A DNA stretch of 64,000 bases from an uncultured Saprospiraceae bacterium (GCA_937926205.1 CALEYL010000043.1:29184-93183); one strand, 5' to 3'; counted from the first letter of the stretch, positions 48,508 to 58,021 are shown. Made by a program: numbers and translations. Notes: a model not told the origin generated them from the sequence alone.

Positions 48508-49368
48508 CTACACCCTTTTCGGCCAAATATCCGGCAACTCCCCACTAAACCCCATGAGCGGAAGCGCGTTGATTTGCTGCATTTCTGTCTCCGATAATTC
48601 AAAATCGAACAATTGGATGTTTTCTTCCATCCTTTCAGGGCTGGTTGATTTTGGGATGACAACCACATCGTGCTGAATGACCCAGCGGAGGCAAATCTGG
48701 GAAACGGATTTTTGGTGATTTTGGGCGATACTTTGTAAAACTTCATTTCCCAAAATGCGGCCTCTTGCCAAAGGCGACCAGGACTCAACGGCAATGCTGT
48801 GCTTTTTGCAGAATTCGGAGAGCTCGGGTTGCCAGTAGCCGGGGTGAAATTCGATTTGATTGACGGCAGGAATGACTTTCGCCGTCTGGAAAAGCGCTTC
48901 GAGGTGTTGCTGCCAAAAGTTGCTGACACCGATGGATACTATTTTTCCTTCGGCCTGTAATTCTTCCATCGCACGCCAGGTATCGGCATTGGCTTTTTGC
49001 CAGTTGTTGTAGTTCCGGGCGTTCGCCGGCCAATGGATCAGGTACAAATCGATGTAGTCTAAACCCAGTTTACCAAGCGATGTATTAAAAGCTGTTTTGG
49101 TTTGTTCGTATCCCAAATCTTCGCGCCAGATTTTTGTGGTTACCATAATTTCCGATCTGGGAATTCCACTGGCTTTTATTCCTGTCCCGACGGCTTCTTC
49201 GTTTTCATATTTCGCAGCCGTATCCATCAAACGGTAGCCTTTGGCCAAAGCCTGCTGAACGGCTTCGATCCCTTCCTGGTCCGTAGCTTTGTAGGTGCCA
49301 AAACCCACCATGGGGATTTTATGGCCATCGTTTAACATTAGCGCTTTCATAATGGGTGTTGTTTGCAT
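48508..49368 (-). CDS. Aldo/keto reductase
   Basis: The 286-aa NADPH-dependent reductase has the family tetrad as D49 (GYRLMDTAAKYENEEAVG), Y54, K79 (TTKIW) and H112 (LYLIHWP), plus the C-terminal VIPKSTSPERMEENIQLFDF that binds the cofactor phosphate. It reduces aldehydes or ketones, perhaps like 2,5-diketo-D-gluconate reductases; the substrate is not fixed by the sequence. ATG 49368 and ATG 49350 are both possible starts. It stands alone, bordered by palindromes on both sides. Confidence 0.92.
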   Translation of the reverse strand: MQTTPIMKALMLNDGHKIPMVGFGTYKATDQEGIEAVQQALAKGYRLMDTAAKYENEEAVGTGIKASGIPRSEIMVTTKIWREDLGYEQTKTAFNTSLGKLGLDYIDLYLIHWPANARNYNNWQKANADTWRAMEELQAEGKIVSIGVSNFWQQHLEALFQTAKVIPAVNQIEFHPGYWQPELSEFCKKHSIAVESWSPLARGRILGNEVLQSIAQNHQKSVSQICLRWVIQHDVVVIPKSTSPERMEENIQLFDFELSETEMQQINALPLMGFSGELPDIWPKRV

Positions 49369-49705
49369 CGAAAGGTAGCGAATGTTCTGCGTTTTTTATT
49401 GGCCAAACGTAGATCACCCTGAATTTCGATACGTGGTTGTAGCGTATCGGAATATTGGTGTGTAGCGCAGCTTGTTGTTTCGGTGCGCTGCACCCCGCTT
49501 TGCGGGACAGGCTCTAAATCTATCTTCCATATGAGCAGGGTTACAAATATTTGGGTGCGCTGCACCTGCAAGGGTACAAAATGTAACTGAAAGGAGTAGC
49601 GTATTTTATACCTGCCGGGCGTGACACGTCTGCGGAGGATGGAAAGCGGAGTAACCGACCCGCCTTGCAGTTACCCGGGAAAAAACTGCCTGGCAGTTCC
49701 TCGAT
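49369..49705. repeat. Intergenic region with dispersed palindromes
   Basis: The gap contains two copies of the palindrome GGTGCGCTGCACC at 49482-49494 and 49554-49566, and between them CCCGCTTTGCGGGACAGG at about 49494-49511. The latter resembles the CCCGCTTTGGCGGGACAGG sequence after gyrA at about 38364-38382. I see no gene. Confidence 0.65.
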
Positions 49706-50470
49706 TTAATCCTCTGAAAAATACGGTGTACAATTTCCGTCCTCCACTTCCATCATTCCAAGGTCTTTTGTGGCCTCGTTGATTTGCCGTTGGCAGGATT
49801 CGGAATAGAAATGAAAATGAAGATTGCCGTATTGGCAAATACTGGCGCTGAAGTCAGTGTCTATACCTGAAAAGCAGCAGGTGGGCAGGGAGGCATTGCA
49901 TCGGATGATCCAGGACAGGTTTTTGACGAATTCTTTTAGCTCAGGGCCACTGGCTTTAAATCCGCCGGTGAAATTTTCGTCGACGCCGAGGCGCTTCAGG
50001 TGGTCAAGCGCTTTTTTTACGGGTTCGTAATCGTTGTCCTGATGGAGCCAGGGAATGGAATAATTCAGTAAAAAAAGGACGGATTTCCATTGAAGTCTGT
50101 CGGCGAGTTCGGATACCGCGTTGGCCAGATTCTCAAAATAGGAAGTTGCAGTCGCTGCCCGGGGCAAATGGTAAACAGCGGATCCGGTATGTTTGTCTTT
50201 AATGGGAGCTGTTTCAAAGTGGTCTTTCTTTTTCAGAAAATCCTCGTAGCGGTCTTTATTCCATTGGTCGCACATGGCCTGGGTGATCAAGGTCGGTGCT
50301 TCTGCGCCGTGAACGATCATTTCTTCCGGCTCGTATTTGTTGTAGTCGTGGGATGGATTGTAAATAGCATCCTGCTCTTCTAGAATGAAGGCTGCGAAGG
50401 TCTTATTGAGCTTAAAGATGGATGTTCTGTCTAATCGTTCAATCATGTTGGATTGGTTTGCTTTGGTCAT
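49706..50470 (-). CDS. Unrecognised protein
   Basis: The 254-aa product (or 246 aa from Met9) has no signal peptide and no membrane segment, so it is cytoplasmic. It is acidic with several Cys residues (RCNASLPTCCFSGIDTDFSA, SICQYGNLHFHFYSESCQRQ) that could bind metal, and a YNPSHDYNKYEPEEMIVHGA segment near the N-terminus. It does not match a family I know. It is read leftward like the genes on both sides; its upstream neighbour, an amine oxidase gene, ends 108 bp before it. It might form a run with that gene, but no functional link is visible. Confidence 0.75.
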   Translation of the reverse strand: MTKANQSNMIERLDRTSIFKLNKTFAAFILEEQDAIYNPSHDYNKYEPEEMIVHGAEAPTLITQAMCDQWNKDRYEDFLKKKDHFETAPIKDKHTGSAVYHLPRAATATSYFENLANAVSELADRLQWKSVLFLLNYSIPWLHQDNDYEPVKKALDHLKRLGVDENFTGGFKASGPELKEFVKNLSWIIRCNASLPTCCFSGIDTDFSASICQYGNLHFHFYSESCQRQINEATKDLGMMEVEDGNCTPYFSED

Positions 50471-50577
50471 TTTCTATCCGGACAGGCTAGTGACAAAGGC
50501 GAACCGGATGGGATAAGTTCCCGTTAGTGGTAAAAATAACTGGGAAAGGGCTGAGGACCTGGCGAATAAATTCGCCG

Positions 50578-51747
50578 CTACAGAAACCGCCCAAGCCCCA
50601 AAAAGCCAACCGGCAGCTCCGTTTTTCCTTTCAGCGCCAGATCGGCCAGGATTTCTCCCATGACGGATACAAACTTAAAACCATGCCCGCTGAATCCTGC
50701 GGCGACGACAACTTTTTTGTCCGTGCCGGGCAGGAGGTCTATGATGAAATGTTCATCGGGCGTGGAGGTGTAGAGGCAGGTTTTTACAGCCTCAATGCCG
50801 TTAAAGGTATGGGGCATGAATTGGTCCAGCACCCGGATCAATTGCTCCGTTTCGGCCGGATCGACCTCTCGATCCACGGCATCCGGATCAGAAACCAGAC
50901 CGGGATGGTGGTATGCGATTTTCAGTCCGGTCGGTCCGCTGAAGCTGTCGGCCGGCAACATCGGAAAACCATAATAGATACCGGGCTGGTCGGGCAGGGC
51001 TATGACCCAGCAGGGAAACTGGCCGAGCGCAAAAGGCGCCTGCTTTTTGGGGTTTACCCAGGCGATTACCTGGCGGGTAACACTAAGTCGGGGCGCCAGA
51101 TCGGGCAGGAGTTTTCCAGCCCAGGCGCCGGCCGTAATGACGACTTTGTCGGCAGTATAATGCCTGTGTTCGGTTTGCACGGAGATACCGGTGTTGGTTA
51201 GGTGCCAACTCACGGTTTTTTCATTGCTTTGGATTTGGGCGCCGAGTTGGCGTGCTTGCTCTGTGTAACAAATAATGGCTTTTTCCGGGGAGATGAAACC
51301 AGCGTCGGGTTCCAGTAATGCCGTGTAACCTTCTGGTATCCTAATCTTTGGATAGCGGATCTTTGCCTGAAGGTGCGACAATTCAGCCACCTCAATGTCG
51401 TATAGCCCGGCGGTTGCAAGGACGCTGGTCATAAGTCCGCTGTCGGGCTGCCCAAGGTATAACAAACCACTTGGGTGATAGAGCTGTTGGCTGCTAATGG
51501 CTTCTATTTTCTGCCAATTTTGGTAGGCGCGTTGCAGCAGGGGGACATAATCGGGGTGCTCGAAATAGGCCTTGCGGATGATGCGGCTTTGTCCGGCATG
51601 CGAACCCAATTCGTGGGGGATGTCGAATTGCTCCAGGCCCAACACGCGGGCGCCTTGCCGGGCTAAGTAGTAGCAGGCTGCTGCGCCCATGGAGCCAACG
51701 CCGATGACGATGACGTCGTAGTGGGAAGGATGGTGGCTTGGTTTCAT
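50578..51747 (-). CDS. FAD-dependent amine oxidase (N-methyl-tryptophan / sarcosine oxidase type)
   Basis: The 389-aa flavoenzyme opens with the FAD fold HYDVIVIGVGSMGAAACYYL, then LGLEQFDIPHELGSHAGQSR, a signature of the SolA / monomeric sarcosine oxidase family. Near the C-terminus KTCLYTSTPDEHFIIDLLP includes the Cys to which FAD is covalently bound, and VVAAGFSGHGFKFVSVMGEI follows. It oxidises an N-methylated amino acid, releasing formaldehyde and peroxide; N-methyl-L-tryptophan and sarcosine are both possible. It is followed downstream by an unknown gene and has no folate-linked partners. Confidence 0.9.
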   Translation of the reverse strand: MKPSHHPSHYDVIVIGVGSMGAAACYYLARQGARVLGLEQFDIPHELGSHAGQSRIIRKAYFEHPDYVPLLQRAYQNWQKIEAISSQQLYHPSGLLYLGQPDSGLMTSVLATAGLYDIEVAELSHLQAKIRYPKIRIPEGYTALLEPDAGFISPEKAIICYTEQARQLGAQIQSNEKTVSWHLTNTGISVQTEHRHYTADKVVITAGAWAGKLLPDLAPRLSVTRQVIAWVNPKKQAPFALGQFPCWVIALPDQPGIYYGFPMLPADSFSGPTGLKIAYHHPGLVSDPDAVDREVDPAETEQLIRVLDQFMPHTFNGIEAVKTCLYTSTPDEHFIIDLLPGTDKKVVVAAGFSGHGFKFVSVMGEILADLALKGKTELPVGFLGLGRFL

Positions 51748-51970
51748 GATTTTGTACGCGCCTTTTTGGAAAAAAGGTGAGGAAACTTTGGATCAAAAAT
51801 ATAAAAATTGAAGATGAAGGGAGAGTCTCTTGGGCTAATAAAAAGACTGGAGATTGGAACACTCCCGGTTTCTGGTTCACCCCAGATAGAGATATGTTAC
51901 CGGACTTTCCTTTTCCCAACTTATCTTAACTTCGCCATTTAAATTCCGCACACTTAATACAGCACCACCC

Positions 51971-53023
51971 ATGAAAGGCATCACCTTTGAAGGACTCGAA
52001 ACCGTCCAATTTTCCCGGCTCCCGGACCCGGAGATTTTGGAGACAGGAGACGTGGTCGTTCGCGTATCGCTGGCAGGTGTTTGCGGCTCTGACCTCCACG
52101 TTTTTCACGGCCGTGAAACGGGATGTGATTGCGGGACGGTCATGGGGCATGAATTTGTCGGCGAAGTGGTAGAGACGGGAGCCGGCGTGCGCCGCTTTCG
52201 CACCGGAGATCGGGTTTTTAGCCCGTTTACCACTTCCTGCGGCGTTTGTTATTACTGTAAAATCGGATTGACGGCGCGTTGTGAAAGCGGAAAATTATAC
52301 GGCTGGCGGGAACAGGGGCAGGGTTTGCACGGGGGCCAGGCCGAATATGTCCGGGTGCCGATGGCGGATACGACCCTTATTCATTTAACCGCTGATCTTT
52401 CTCCGGAGCAGGGCTTGTTGCTGGGGGATATTTTCTCAACGGGCTATTTTTGTGCCGATATGGCCGGAATCAGCCGGGAAGCCGCCATGACCTGTGCCGT
52501 AGTCGGCTGCGGACCTGTGGGGCTCATGGCTGTTCTGGCGGCGATCGACCTTGGCGCTGCCCGCGTTTTTGCACTGGACAGCGTCCCGGAGCGATTGGCG
52601 AAAGCAACATCTTATGGCGCCATACCGGTCAATGTGGCGGAACCGGGTTTTCTGCAAATCCTGCGCGATGCCACAGCAGGAAGGGGGGTAGATGCGACAC
52701 TCGAAGCTGTAGGCAGCCCGGGCGCTTTGCGTTTGGCGGTTGATCTTGTGCGGCCCGGTGGTACGGTTACTTCTGTTGGGGTGCATACCTCGGAGCACTT
52801 TCCGTTTTCGCCGGTGGAAGCCTACAACAAAAACCTCAGCTACCGCATTGGCCGTTGCCCGGCACGTTTTTATGCGGAAAAACTGATCCGGGAAGGCACG
52901 GCACAACGCTTGGATATTGCTTCTGTCATAACGCACCGGTACGCCCTTGCCGAGGGGGCAGAAGCGTACCGGGTTTTTGACCGGAAGGTGGATAATTGTT
53001 TGAAAGCCGTCTTGTTATGTTAA
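51971..53023 (+). CDS. Zinc-dependent medium-chain dehydrogenase (sugar/polyol type)
   Basis: The 350-aa enzyme has catalytic zinc ligands Cys38 (GVCGSDLH), His60 and Glu61 (GHEFVGEV), structural zinc cysteines C90, C93, C96 and C104, and the NAD(P) fold VVGCGPVGLMAVLAAIDLGA. Sequence type is alcohol/threonine/sorbitol dehydrogenase. Its position fits the first oxidation of a sugar to a lactone in the adjacent pathway. It converges on the FAH-family gene and the two ends overlap by four bases, so it is transcribed separately from the operon. Confidence 0.9.
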   Translation: MKGITFEGLETVQFSRLPDPEILETGDVVVRVSLAGVCGSDLHVFHGRETGCDCGTVMGHEFVGEVVETGAGVRRFRTGDRVFSPFTTSCGVCYYCKIGLTARCESGKLYGWREQGQGLHGGQAEYVRVPMADTTLIHLTADLSPEQGLLLGDIFSTGYFCADMAGISREAAMTCAVVGCGPVGLMAVLAAIDLGAARVFALDSVPERLAKATSYGAIPVNVAEPGFLQILRDATAGRGVDATLEAVGSPGALRLAVDLVRPGGTVTSVGVHTSEHFPFSPVEAYNKNLSYRIGRCPARFYAEKLIREGTAQRLDIASVITHRYALAEGAEAYRVFDRKVDNCLKAVLLC

Positions 53024-53850
53024 CTTACCGTATTCACCAGCGTACCAATATGGTCGATTGTGATTTCGATTTCATCCCCGCTTTTCAGCGTGAAATCGGA
53101 ATCGGGTACAATTCCGGTTCCGGTCATGATGAAACAGCCGTGCGGAAACGAACATTCTTTATACACGTAATGAACCAGCTCTTCGGGCGTCCTTTTCATT
53201 TGGCGCAGCCCGATAGAACCCTGAAATACAGCAGCTCCTGCTCTTCGGATTTGCAAACGGATCTCCGTATCATCCGGCATGCCTGCTTCGCTTAAGTAGA
53301 TGCAGGGCCCCAGTGCGGCGCAGCCGTCGTACACTTTTGCCTGTGGCAAATACAAGGGATTTTCTCCTTCTATGCTTCGGCTGCTCATGTCATTGCCTAT
53401 GGTGTAGCCGATGATTTTGCCGCTTGAGGTGACCACCAGGGTAAGCTCTGGTTCCGGCACATCCCAGGTAGAATCTTTTCTGATCCGTACAAAACCCGTA
53501 TGACCGACCGTGCGATGAGAGGTAGATTTGAAAAAGGTTTCAGGACGCGCTGCTTCATAAACATGCGCGTAAAATTCACTCCCGCCGCTGGCTTTGCTTT
53601 CTTCCTGCCGGCCTTCCCTGCTACGGAGATAAGTGACGCCACAAGCCCACAATTCCTGATTTGGACCCATGGGCGACAAAATATCAGCGCCTGCAATGGC
53701 CGGTATCGCCCTGGCTGTTTTGATTTTTTCTGAGACATAGGCCAGTGCATCGTCCCTGTTGATCAGAGCATTCCAGTCTTCCTGCTGCAGTAAATAATAT
53801 TGGCCATTGTCTTCAATTCCAATGCCTTGTTTCAGGTGGTATAATTTCAT
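53020..53850 (-). CDS. FAH-family 2-keto-3-deoxy-acid dehydratase (KdaD-like)
   Basis: The 276-aa protein has the fumarylacetoacetase C-terminal fold. Stretches STWDVPEPELTLVV, GYTIGNDMSSRSIEGENPLY, LPQAKVYDGCAALGPCIYLS and IEITIDHIGTLVNTV are close to archaeal 2-keto-3-deoxy-D-arabinonate dehydratase, which makes alpha-ketoglutarate semialdehyde, and the gene set around it supports that reaction. Fumarylacetoacetase and 2,4-diketo-acid hydrolases share this fold and are alternatives. It is the last gene of the leftward operon, 7 bp after the lactonase gene. Confidence 0.82.
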   Translation of the reverse strand: MKLYHLKQGIGIEDNGQYYLLQQEDWNALINRDDALAYVSEKIKTARAIPAIAGADILSPMGPNQELWACGVTYLRSREGRQEESKASGGSEFYAHVYEAARPETFFKSTSHRTVGHTGFVRIRKDSTWDVPEPELTLVVTSSGKIIGYTIGNDMSSRSIEGENPLYLPQAKVYDGCAALGPCIYLSEAGMPDDTEIRLQIRRAGAAVFQGSIGLRQMKRTPEELVHYVYKECSFPHGCFIMTGTGIVPDSDFTLKSGDEIEITIDHIGTLVNTVS

Positions 53851-53857
53851 TGTCAGA

Positions 53858-54889
53858 TTATTTTTTCATGATTAACCTTAGCACATAGCCATCATTGGTA
53901 ATGTAAAGCGTTTTGCCATCCGGCGTCAGACTGCAATTGCTGGCAGGGCCGGGCAATCGAAGCATTCCTAATTTTTTTCCATCCTGGTTAAAGAAGTAGA
54001 TGCCTCCGGGACCGGATGCGTAAACGTTACCGTTTTTGTCAATTTTTAATCCATCCGGCAGCCCTTGCCAGGTTTTGTCATATCCGGCAGCGCTGAAAAA
54101 AATCCGGCCGTTGATGGCTTTGTCGCCGTCGAGGTCATACACGTACCAATTGGGTTTGTCGGGATCGCTGTTGGCGACAATCAGGCGTCGTTCGCCGGGG
54201 AATAAAGCAATGCCATTGGGCCGCGTCAGGGAATCGGTCAATAAAATTATTTCTCCGGAAGTTTTTACTTTATACACGCCCTGCCAGGGTGTTTCTTTTG
54301 CAGGATCCTCCATTTGTTTTTCTAACCCATAAGGTGGGTCGGTGAAATAGAGGTCCCCATTGGCTGCAAAAACAAGGTCATTCGGGCTGTTGAAACGCTT
54401 GCCCTGATATTGGTTTGCCAAAGATTCAAACCTGGCTTCCGGCGCCGTAAGGGGTGCTGCCATTTTAGCGACTTGCCGGTTTCCGTGTTGACACAATACC
54501 AGATTTCCAGCAGGATCCAGCGTCAATCCGTTGCTGCCCATTTCCCCGGATCGCTTCAAGGCATCTGTATACCCTGATGGTTTCAAATAAACTTCGTGTC
54601 CTTTAGCCGAGGTCCATTGGTAAACCGTGTTTTGAGGAACATCCGAAAAAAGGAGCGTTTGCAGTTGATCTACCCAAAGCGGACCCTCGCTCCAGTCAAA
54701 ACCTTCGGCAATGATTTCCGCTTTGGCATCCGCGTCGAGGATGTCGTTTAGCGCCTCGTCGTATCGTTCGATGGATCCGATGGTCATGTACGCAGTCGTT
54801 GTATTTCCATCTTGTGACGGCGCTCCTTTTTGTTTGCACGAAGCGGTCCACAAAAGGAAAAAAGTGAAGAATAGGAGTGCTCTTGGCAT
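53858..54889 (-). CDS. SMP-30/gluconolactonase-like lipoprotein
   Basis: The 343-aa product begins MPRALLFFTFFLLWTASCKQ, a lipoprotein signal with Cys18 after TAS, and so faces the periplasm. The rest is a six-bladed propeller of the SMP-30/LRE type: AEGFDWSEGPLWVDQLQTLL (metal-ligand Glu), NSPNDLVFAANGDLYFTDPP, TRPNGIALFPGERRLIVANS and GLPDGLKIDKNGNVYASGPG, with metal-binding Asn and Asp in these boxes. It should hydrolyse a sugar lactone to the sugar acid. Third gene of the operon, 42 bp after the dehydratase gene; the periplasmic location suggests lactone opening happens before import of the acid by the GntP permease. Confidence 0.9.
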   Translation of the reverse strand: MPRALLFFTFFLLWTASCKQKGAPSQDGNTTTAYMTIGSIERYDEALNDILDADAKAEIIAEGFDWSEGPLWVDQLQTLLFSDVPQNTVYQWTSAKGHEVYLKPSGYTDALKRSGEMGSNGLTLDPAGNLVLCQHGNRQVAKMAAPLTAPEARFESLANQYQGKRFNSPNDLVFAANGDLYFTDPPYGLEKQMEDPAKETPWQGVYKVKTSGEIILLTDSLTRPNGIALFPGERRLIVANSDPDKPNWYVYDLDGDKAINGRIFFSAAGYDKTWQGLPDGLKIDKNGNVYASGPGGIYFFNQDGKKLGMLRLPGPASNCSLTPDGKTLYITNDGYVLRLIMKK

Positions 54890-54931
54890 ATCTTAAATAT
54901 TGTGTTTAATATATTGCTGTGTGATGACGGC

Positions 54932-56647
54932 TTAATGCAAATCCCGGGTTACCTCCGATCCGGAACTGCCCCGCAGGATGTCCAAATCTGAACCCAAATG
55001 CGCCTGCTGGACATGATCGATGTAAAATTTTACATACCCCCTTTCTGCAACGGGTTGTGGACGTTGCCATGCCGCCCTGCGCCTGTCCAGTTCTTCTTCC
55101 GAAACTTCCAGGTTCAGTTTGCGTTGCTCGATGTCCAGTTCGATCAGATCGCCATCCTGAACCAGTGCCAGGGTTCCCCCAACAGCAGATTCCGGAGATA
55201 CGTGGAGCACAACGGTGCCGGCAGCAGTGCCGCTCATTCGGCCGTCTGATATTCTGACCAGATCTCTGACCCCTTTGTGGAGCAGTTTTTCCGGCAAATC
55301 GACATTGCCGACCTCCGGCATCCCGGGGTAACCCACAGGGCCGACGCCCTGAAGTACGATAACGCTGTTTTCATCGATATCAAGGTCTGGATCGTCAATG
55401 CGGGCGTGGTAATCTTCCATACTCGAAAAAACCACTGCTTTACCCCGGTGTTTGGCCAGGGAGGGCGTAACCGCAGAAGGTTTGATGATGGCGCCGTTTT
55501 CGCAGAGGTTTCCTTTGAGTACGGCGATACCGGCATCTTGTTGAAGTGGCTCTTCAATGCTGGCGATCACTTCCCGGCTGTAGCAAACCGGATTTTCATT
55601 ATTGGCGCCGATGGATTGGCCATTGACGGTGATTGCTTCATTGTGCAGGAGGTTTTTTAATTCATTGATGACAACGGGAAGGCCGCCGGCGTAATAAAAG
55701 TCTTCCATCAGGTATTTGCCGGAAGGCTTCAGGTTGACAAGCAGCGGAATTTTGCTGCCGATTTTGTCAAAATCTTCCAGATCCAGTTCGATGCCAAGCC
55801 TGCCTGCGATGGCCAGCATGTGCATGACAAAATTGGTAGATCCGCCCACCGCTGCATTGACGATGATGGCGTTTTCCATTGATTGCCGGGTGATGATTTT
55901 TGAAATCGTTAAATCTTCCCGAACCATTTCGACGATGCGTCGGCCACTGAGTTGCGCCATTACTTTTTTTCTCGAATCCACTGCCGGAATGGCGGCTGCG
56001 CCGGGCAGGGTCATGCCCAGTGCTTCCACCATGCAAGCCATGGTAGAGGCGGTTCCCATACTCATGCAATGCCCCTGGCTTCGCGCAGAACCGACTTCCG
56101 CTTCATGGATGTCCGCTGCGGTGTATTTTTCTACAAGCGTTTTTTCTTTGACCATCCAGTTGAATGAACCACTCCCGATGCATTCGCCTTTAAACCGGCC
56201 ATTGAGCATGGGACCACCCGGCACCACGATCGTAGGCAAACCCACACTGCAGGCGCCCATAAGGGTAGAAGGCGTTGTTTTGTCGCAACCGGTCAGCAAA
56301 ACAACCCCGTCAATCGGATTGGCGCGGATGCTTTCCTCTACGTCCATGGAAGCGAGGTTACGGTACAGCATGGTGGTGGGACGCATGATGGTTTCGCCAA
56401 GCGAGGTCACCGGAAACTCCAGTGGAAACCCACCGGCTTCTGCGACGCCCCGTTTTACTTTTTCGGCAAAATCCCGCAGGTGTCCGTTACAGGGTGTAAG
56501 CTCACTCCAGGTATTGCAAATCCCGATAACCGGCTTGCCCTGGAAATAATCGTCCGGATAGCCCTGATTCCTCAACCAGGACCGATGGACAAATCCCATT
56601 TTGTCAGATTTACCAAACCAATCTGCACTACGTAATTTGTGACTCAT
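54932..56647 (-). CDS. IlvD/Edd-family sugar-acid dehydratase (L-arabonate dehydratase type)
   Basis: The 571-aa protein matches the L-arabonate/xylonate branch of IlvD/Edd enzymes: the start RSADWFGKSDKMGFVHRSWL, then three cluster cysteines C53 (ICNTWSELTPCNG), C121 (TGCDKTTPSTLMG) and C194 (SQGHCMSMGTASTMA). Their spacing equals that of the Rhizobium L-arabonate dehydratase, whose cysteines are 59, 127 and 200, which carries a [2Fe-2S] cluster. It removes water from a pentonate to give the 2-keto-3-deoxy acid. It is second in the operon, 12 bp after the permease gene. D-xylonate, L-arabonate or D-galactonate-like acids are all possible substrates. Confidence 0.92.
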   Translation of the reverse strand: MSHKLRSADWFGKSDKMGFVHRSWLRNQGYPDDYFQGKPVIGICNTWSELTPCNGHLRDFAEKVKRGVAEAGGFPLEFPVTSLGETIMRPTTMLYRNLASMDVEESIRANPIDGVVLLTGCDKTTPSTLMGACSVGLPTIVVPGGPMLNGRFKGECIGSGSFNWMVKEKTLVEKYTAADIHEAEVGSARSQGHCMSMGTASTMACMVEALGMTLPGAAAIPAVDSRKKVMAQLSGRRIVEMVREDLTISKIITRQSMENAIIVNAAVGGSTNFVMHMLAIAGRLGIELDLEDFDKIGSKIPLLVNLKPSGKYLMEDFYYAGGLPVVINELKNLLHNEAITVNGQSIGANNENPVCYSREVIASIEEPLQQDAGIAVLKGNLCENGAIIKPSAVTPSLAKHRGKAVVFSSMEDYHARIDDPDLDIDENSVIVLQGVGPVGYPGMPEVGNVDLPEKLLHKGVRDLVRISDGRMSGTAAGTVVLHVSPESAVGGTLALVQDGDLIELDIEQRKLNLEVSEEELDRRRAAWQRPQPVAERGYVKFYIDHVQQAHLGSDLDILRGSSGSEVTRDLH

Positions 56648-56659
56648 ATCATTTGATTA

Positions 56660-57970
56660 TTAAATAAACACATCTAAAATCAATACCCCGATCAGCCCCA
56701 GTATAGAAATCAGTGTTTCCATCAAGGTCCAGGACTGAAAGGTTTGCCGGAGTGTCAGGTTGAAAAACTCTTTAAACATCCAGAAACCGGTGTCATTGAT
56801 GTGCGACCCAAAAACACTGCCGGTGCCAACAGCGAGAACCATAAGTTCCGGTGAAACCTGGCCGGCAAGAACAATGGGACTGACAACTCCCGCAGCGGTA
56901 ATGCCTGCAACCGTAGCGGATCCGATGGTTACCCGCAGCAAAGCCGTAATGATCCAGGCAAAAAGCAGCGGCGGCATTTGCCATTGGCTGCTGAAAGAAG
57001 AAATGTAATCCGCTGTACCGCTGTCTGTGAGTACTTGTTTGAACACACCACCAGCAGTGATGATCAGCAGGATGACGGATATTCCGGAAATGGCATCGTG
57101 CAACCATTTCATGGTGGTGTCCATGCTTTCTCCTTTTTTTACACCAAAAAAATAAATGGCCAGCATGACCGACACGAGCAGGGCGATGTTGGCATCTCCC
57201 AGAAACAACAGGGCTTTTTTAAACCAATTGTCGGGTAAAAAACTGTTTGCAACGACCGAAACCGTGATGAGTATAACCGGCAGCAGGGCAATTAAGAAAC
57301 TGGGTAATGCAGCAGGCAGGGAATCGACGGCTCTCTCTTTGCTTTGCGGACTTTGTTCCGGCAAAATCGTTTTGATGTTTTTAAAAAATCCACCCAAAAT
57401 CGGGCCGGCGAGAACCACGACCGGTATGGTGATGATCATACCGTAAACCAGGGTTTTGCCGAGGTCGGCTTTAAAAGCGTTGACCAAAAATACCGGACCC
57501 GGATGTGGAGGCAGAAAACAATGTGTGGTCGACAAAGCCGCAGCCATCGGAATGGCGATGTAAAGCAGCGAGACCCCGGTTTTTCTGGCTAATGAAAACA
57601 CAAGTGGGACTAAAATGACAAAACCTGCATTGTAGTACAAAGGGATGCCCACTAAAAATCCGGTAAGCATGATGGCCCATTGGATGTTATTTTCTCCAAA
57701 TTTGCTGATGAGGGTAGACGTAATCCTTTCTGCAGCCCCGCTTTCTTCCAGTATTTTCCCAAGTATGGCGCCGAGACAAATGATCAGGGCAAGGCTGCCG
57801 AGGGTGCTGCCCACCCCTTTTTCCATGGATTGGATAATCGCGGCAGGTTCCATGCCAAGCATCATACCGCTCAGGATGGCGACGAGGATCAGAGATAAAA
57901 AGGGACTGACTTTTTTGGCCGTCAGAAATACCTGGAAAACGATTGCAAAAAAGATAATCAATAGCGTCAT
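56660..57970 (-). CDS. GntP-family sugar-acid permease
   Basis: The 436-aa protein has at least eleven hydrophobic segments and the GntP family pattern: PLVFSLARKTGVSLLYIAIP, AALSTTHCFLPPHPGPVFLV, a GVVSPIVLAGQVSPELMVLA region and GSVFGSHINDTGFWMFKEFF near the C-terminus. It imports a sugar acid (gluconate or a pentonate) with protons across the inner membrane. It is the first gene of the leftward operon and is preceded by the long hairpin at 58022-58067. The 2-keto-3-deoxy chemistry encoded downstream implies the imported acid is the dehydratase substrate. Confidence 0.93.
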   Translation of the reverse strand: MTLLIIFFAIVFQVFLTAKKVSPFLSLILVAILSGMMLGMEPAAIIQSMEKGVGSTLGSLALIICLGAILGKILEESGAAERITSTLISKFGENNIQWAIMLTGFLVGIPLYYNAGFVILVPLVFSLARKTGVSLLYIAIPMAAALSTTHCFLPPHPGPVFLVNAFKADLGKTLVYGMIITIPVVVLAGPILGGFFKNIKTILPEQSPQSKERAVDSLPAALPSFLIALLPVILITVSVVANSFLPDNWFKKALLFLGDANIALLVSVMLAIYFFGVKKGESMDTTMKWLHDAISGISVILLIITAGGVFKQVLTDSGTADYISSFSSQWQMPPLLFAWIITALLRVTIGSATVAGITAAGVVSPIVLAGQVSPELMVLAVGTGSVFGSHINDTGFWMFKEFFNLTLRQTFQSWTLMETLISILGLIGVLILDVFI

Positions 57971-58021
57971 GTCGTTGCAGGGTGTTTTACGGTAGCAGGC
58001 CTCTGAACGGCCCTTAAATGC

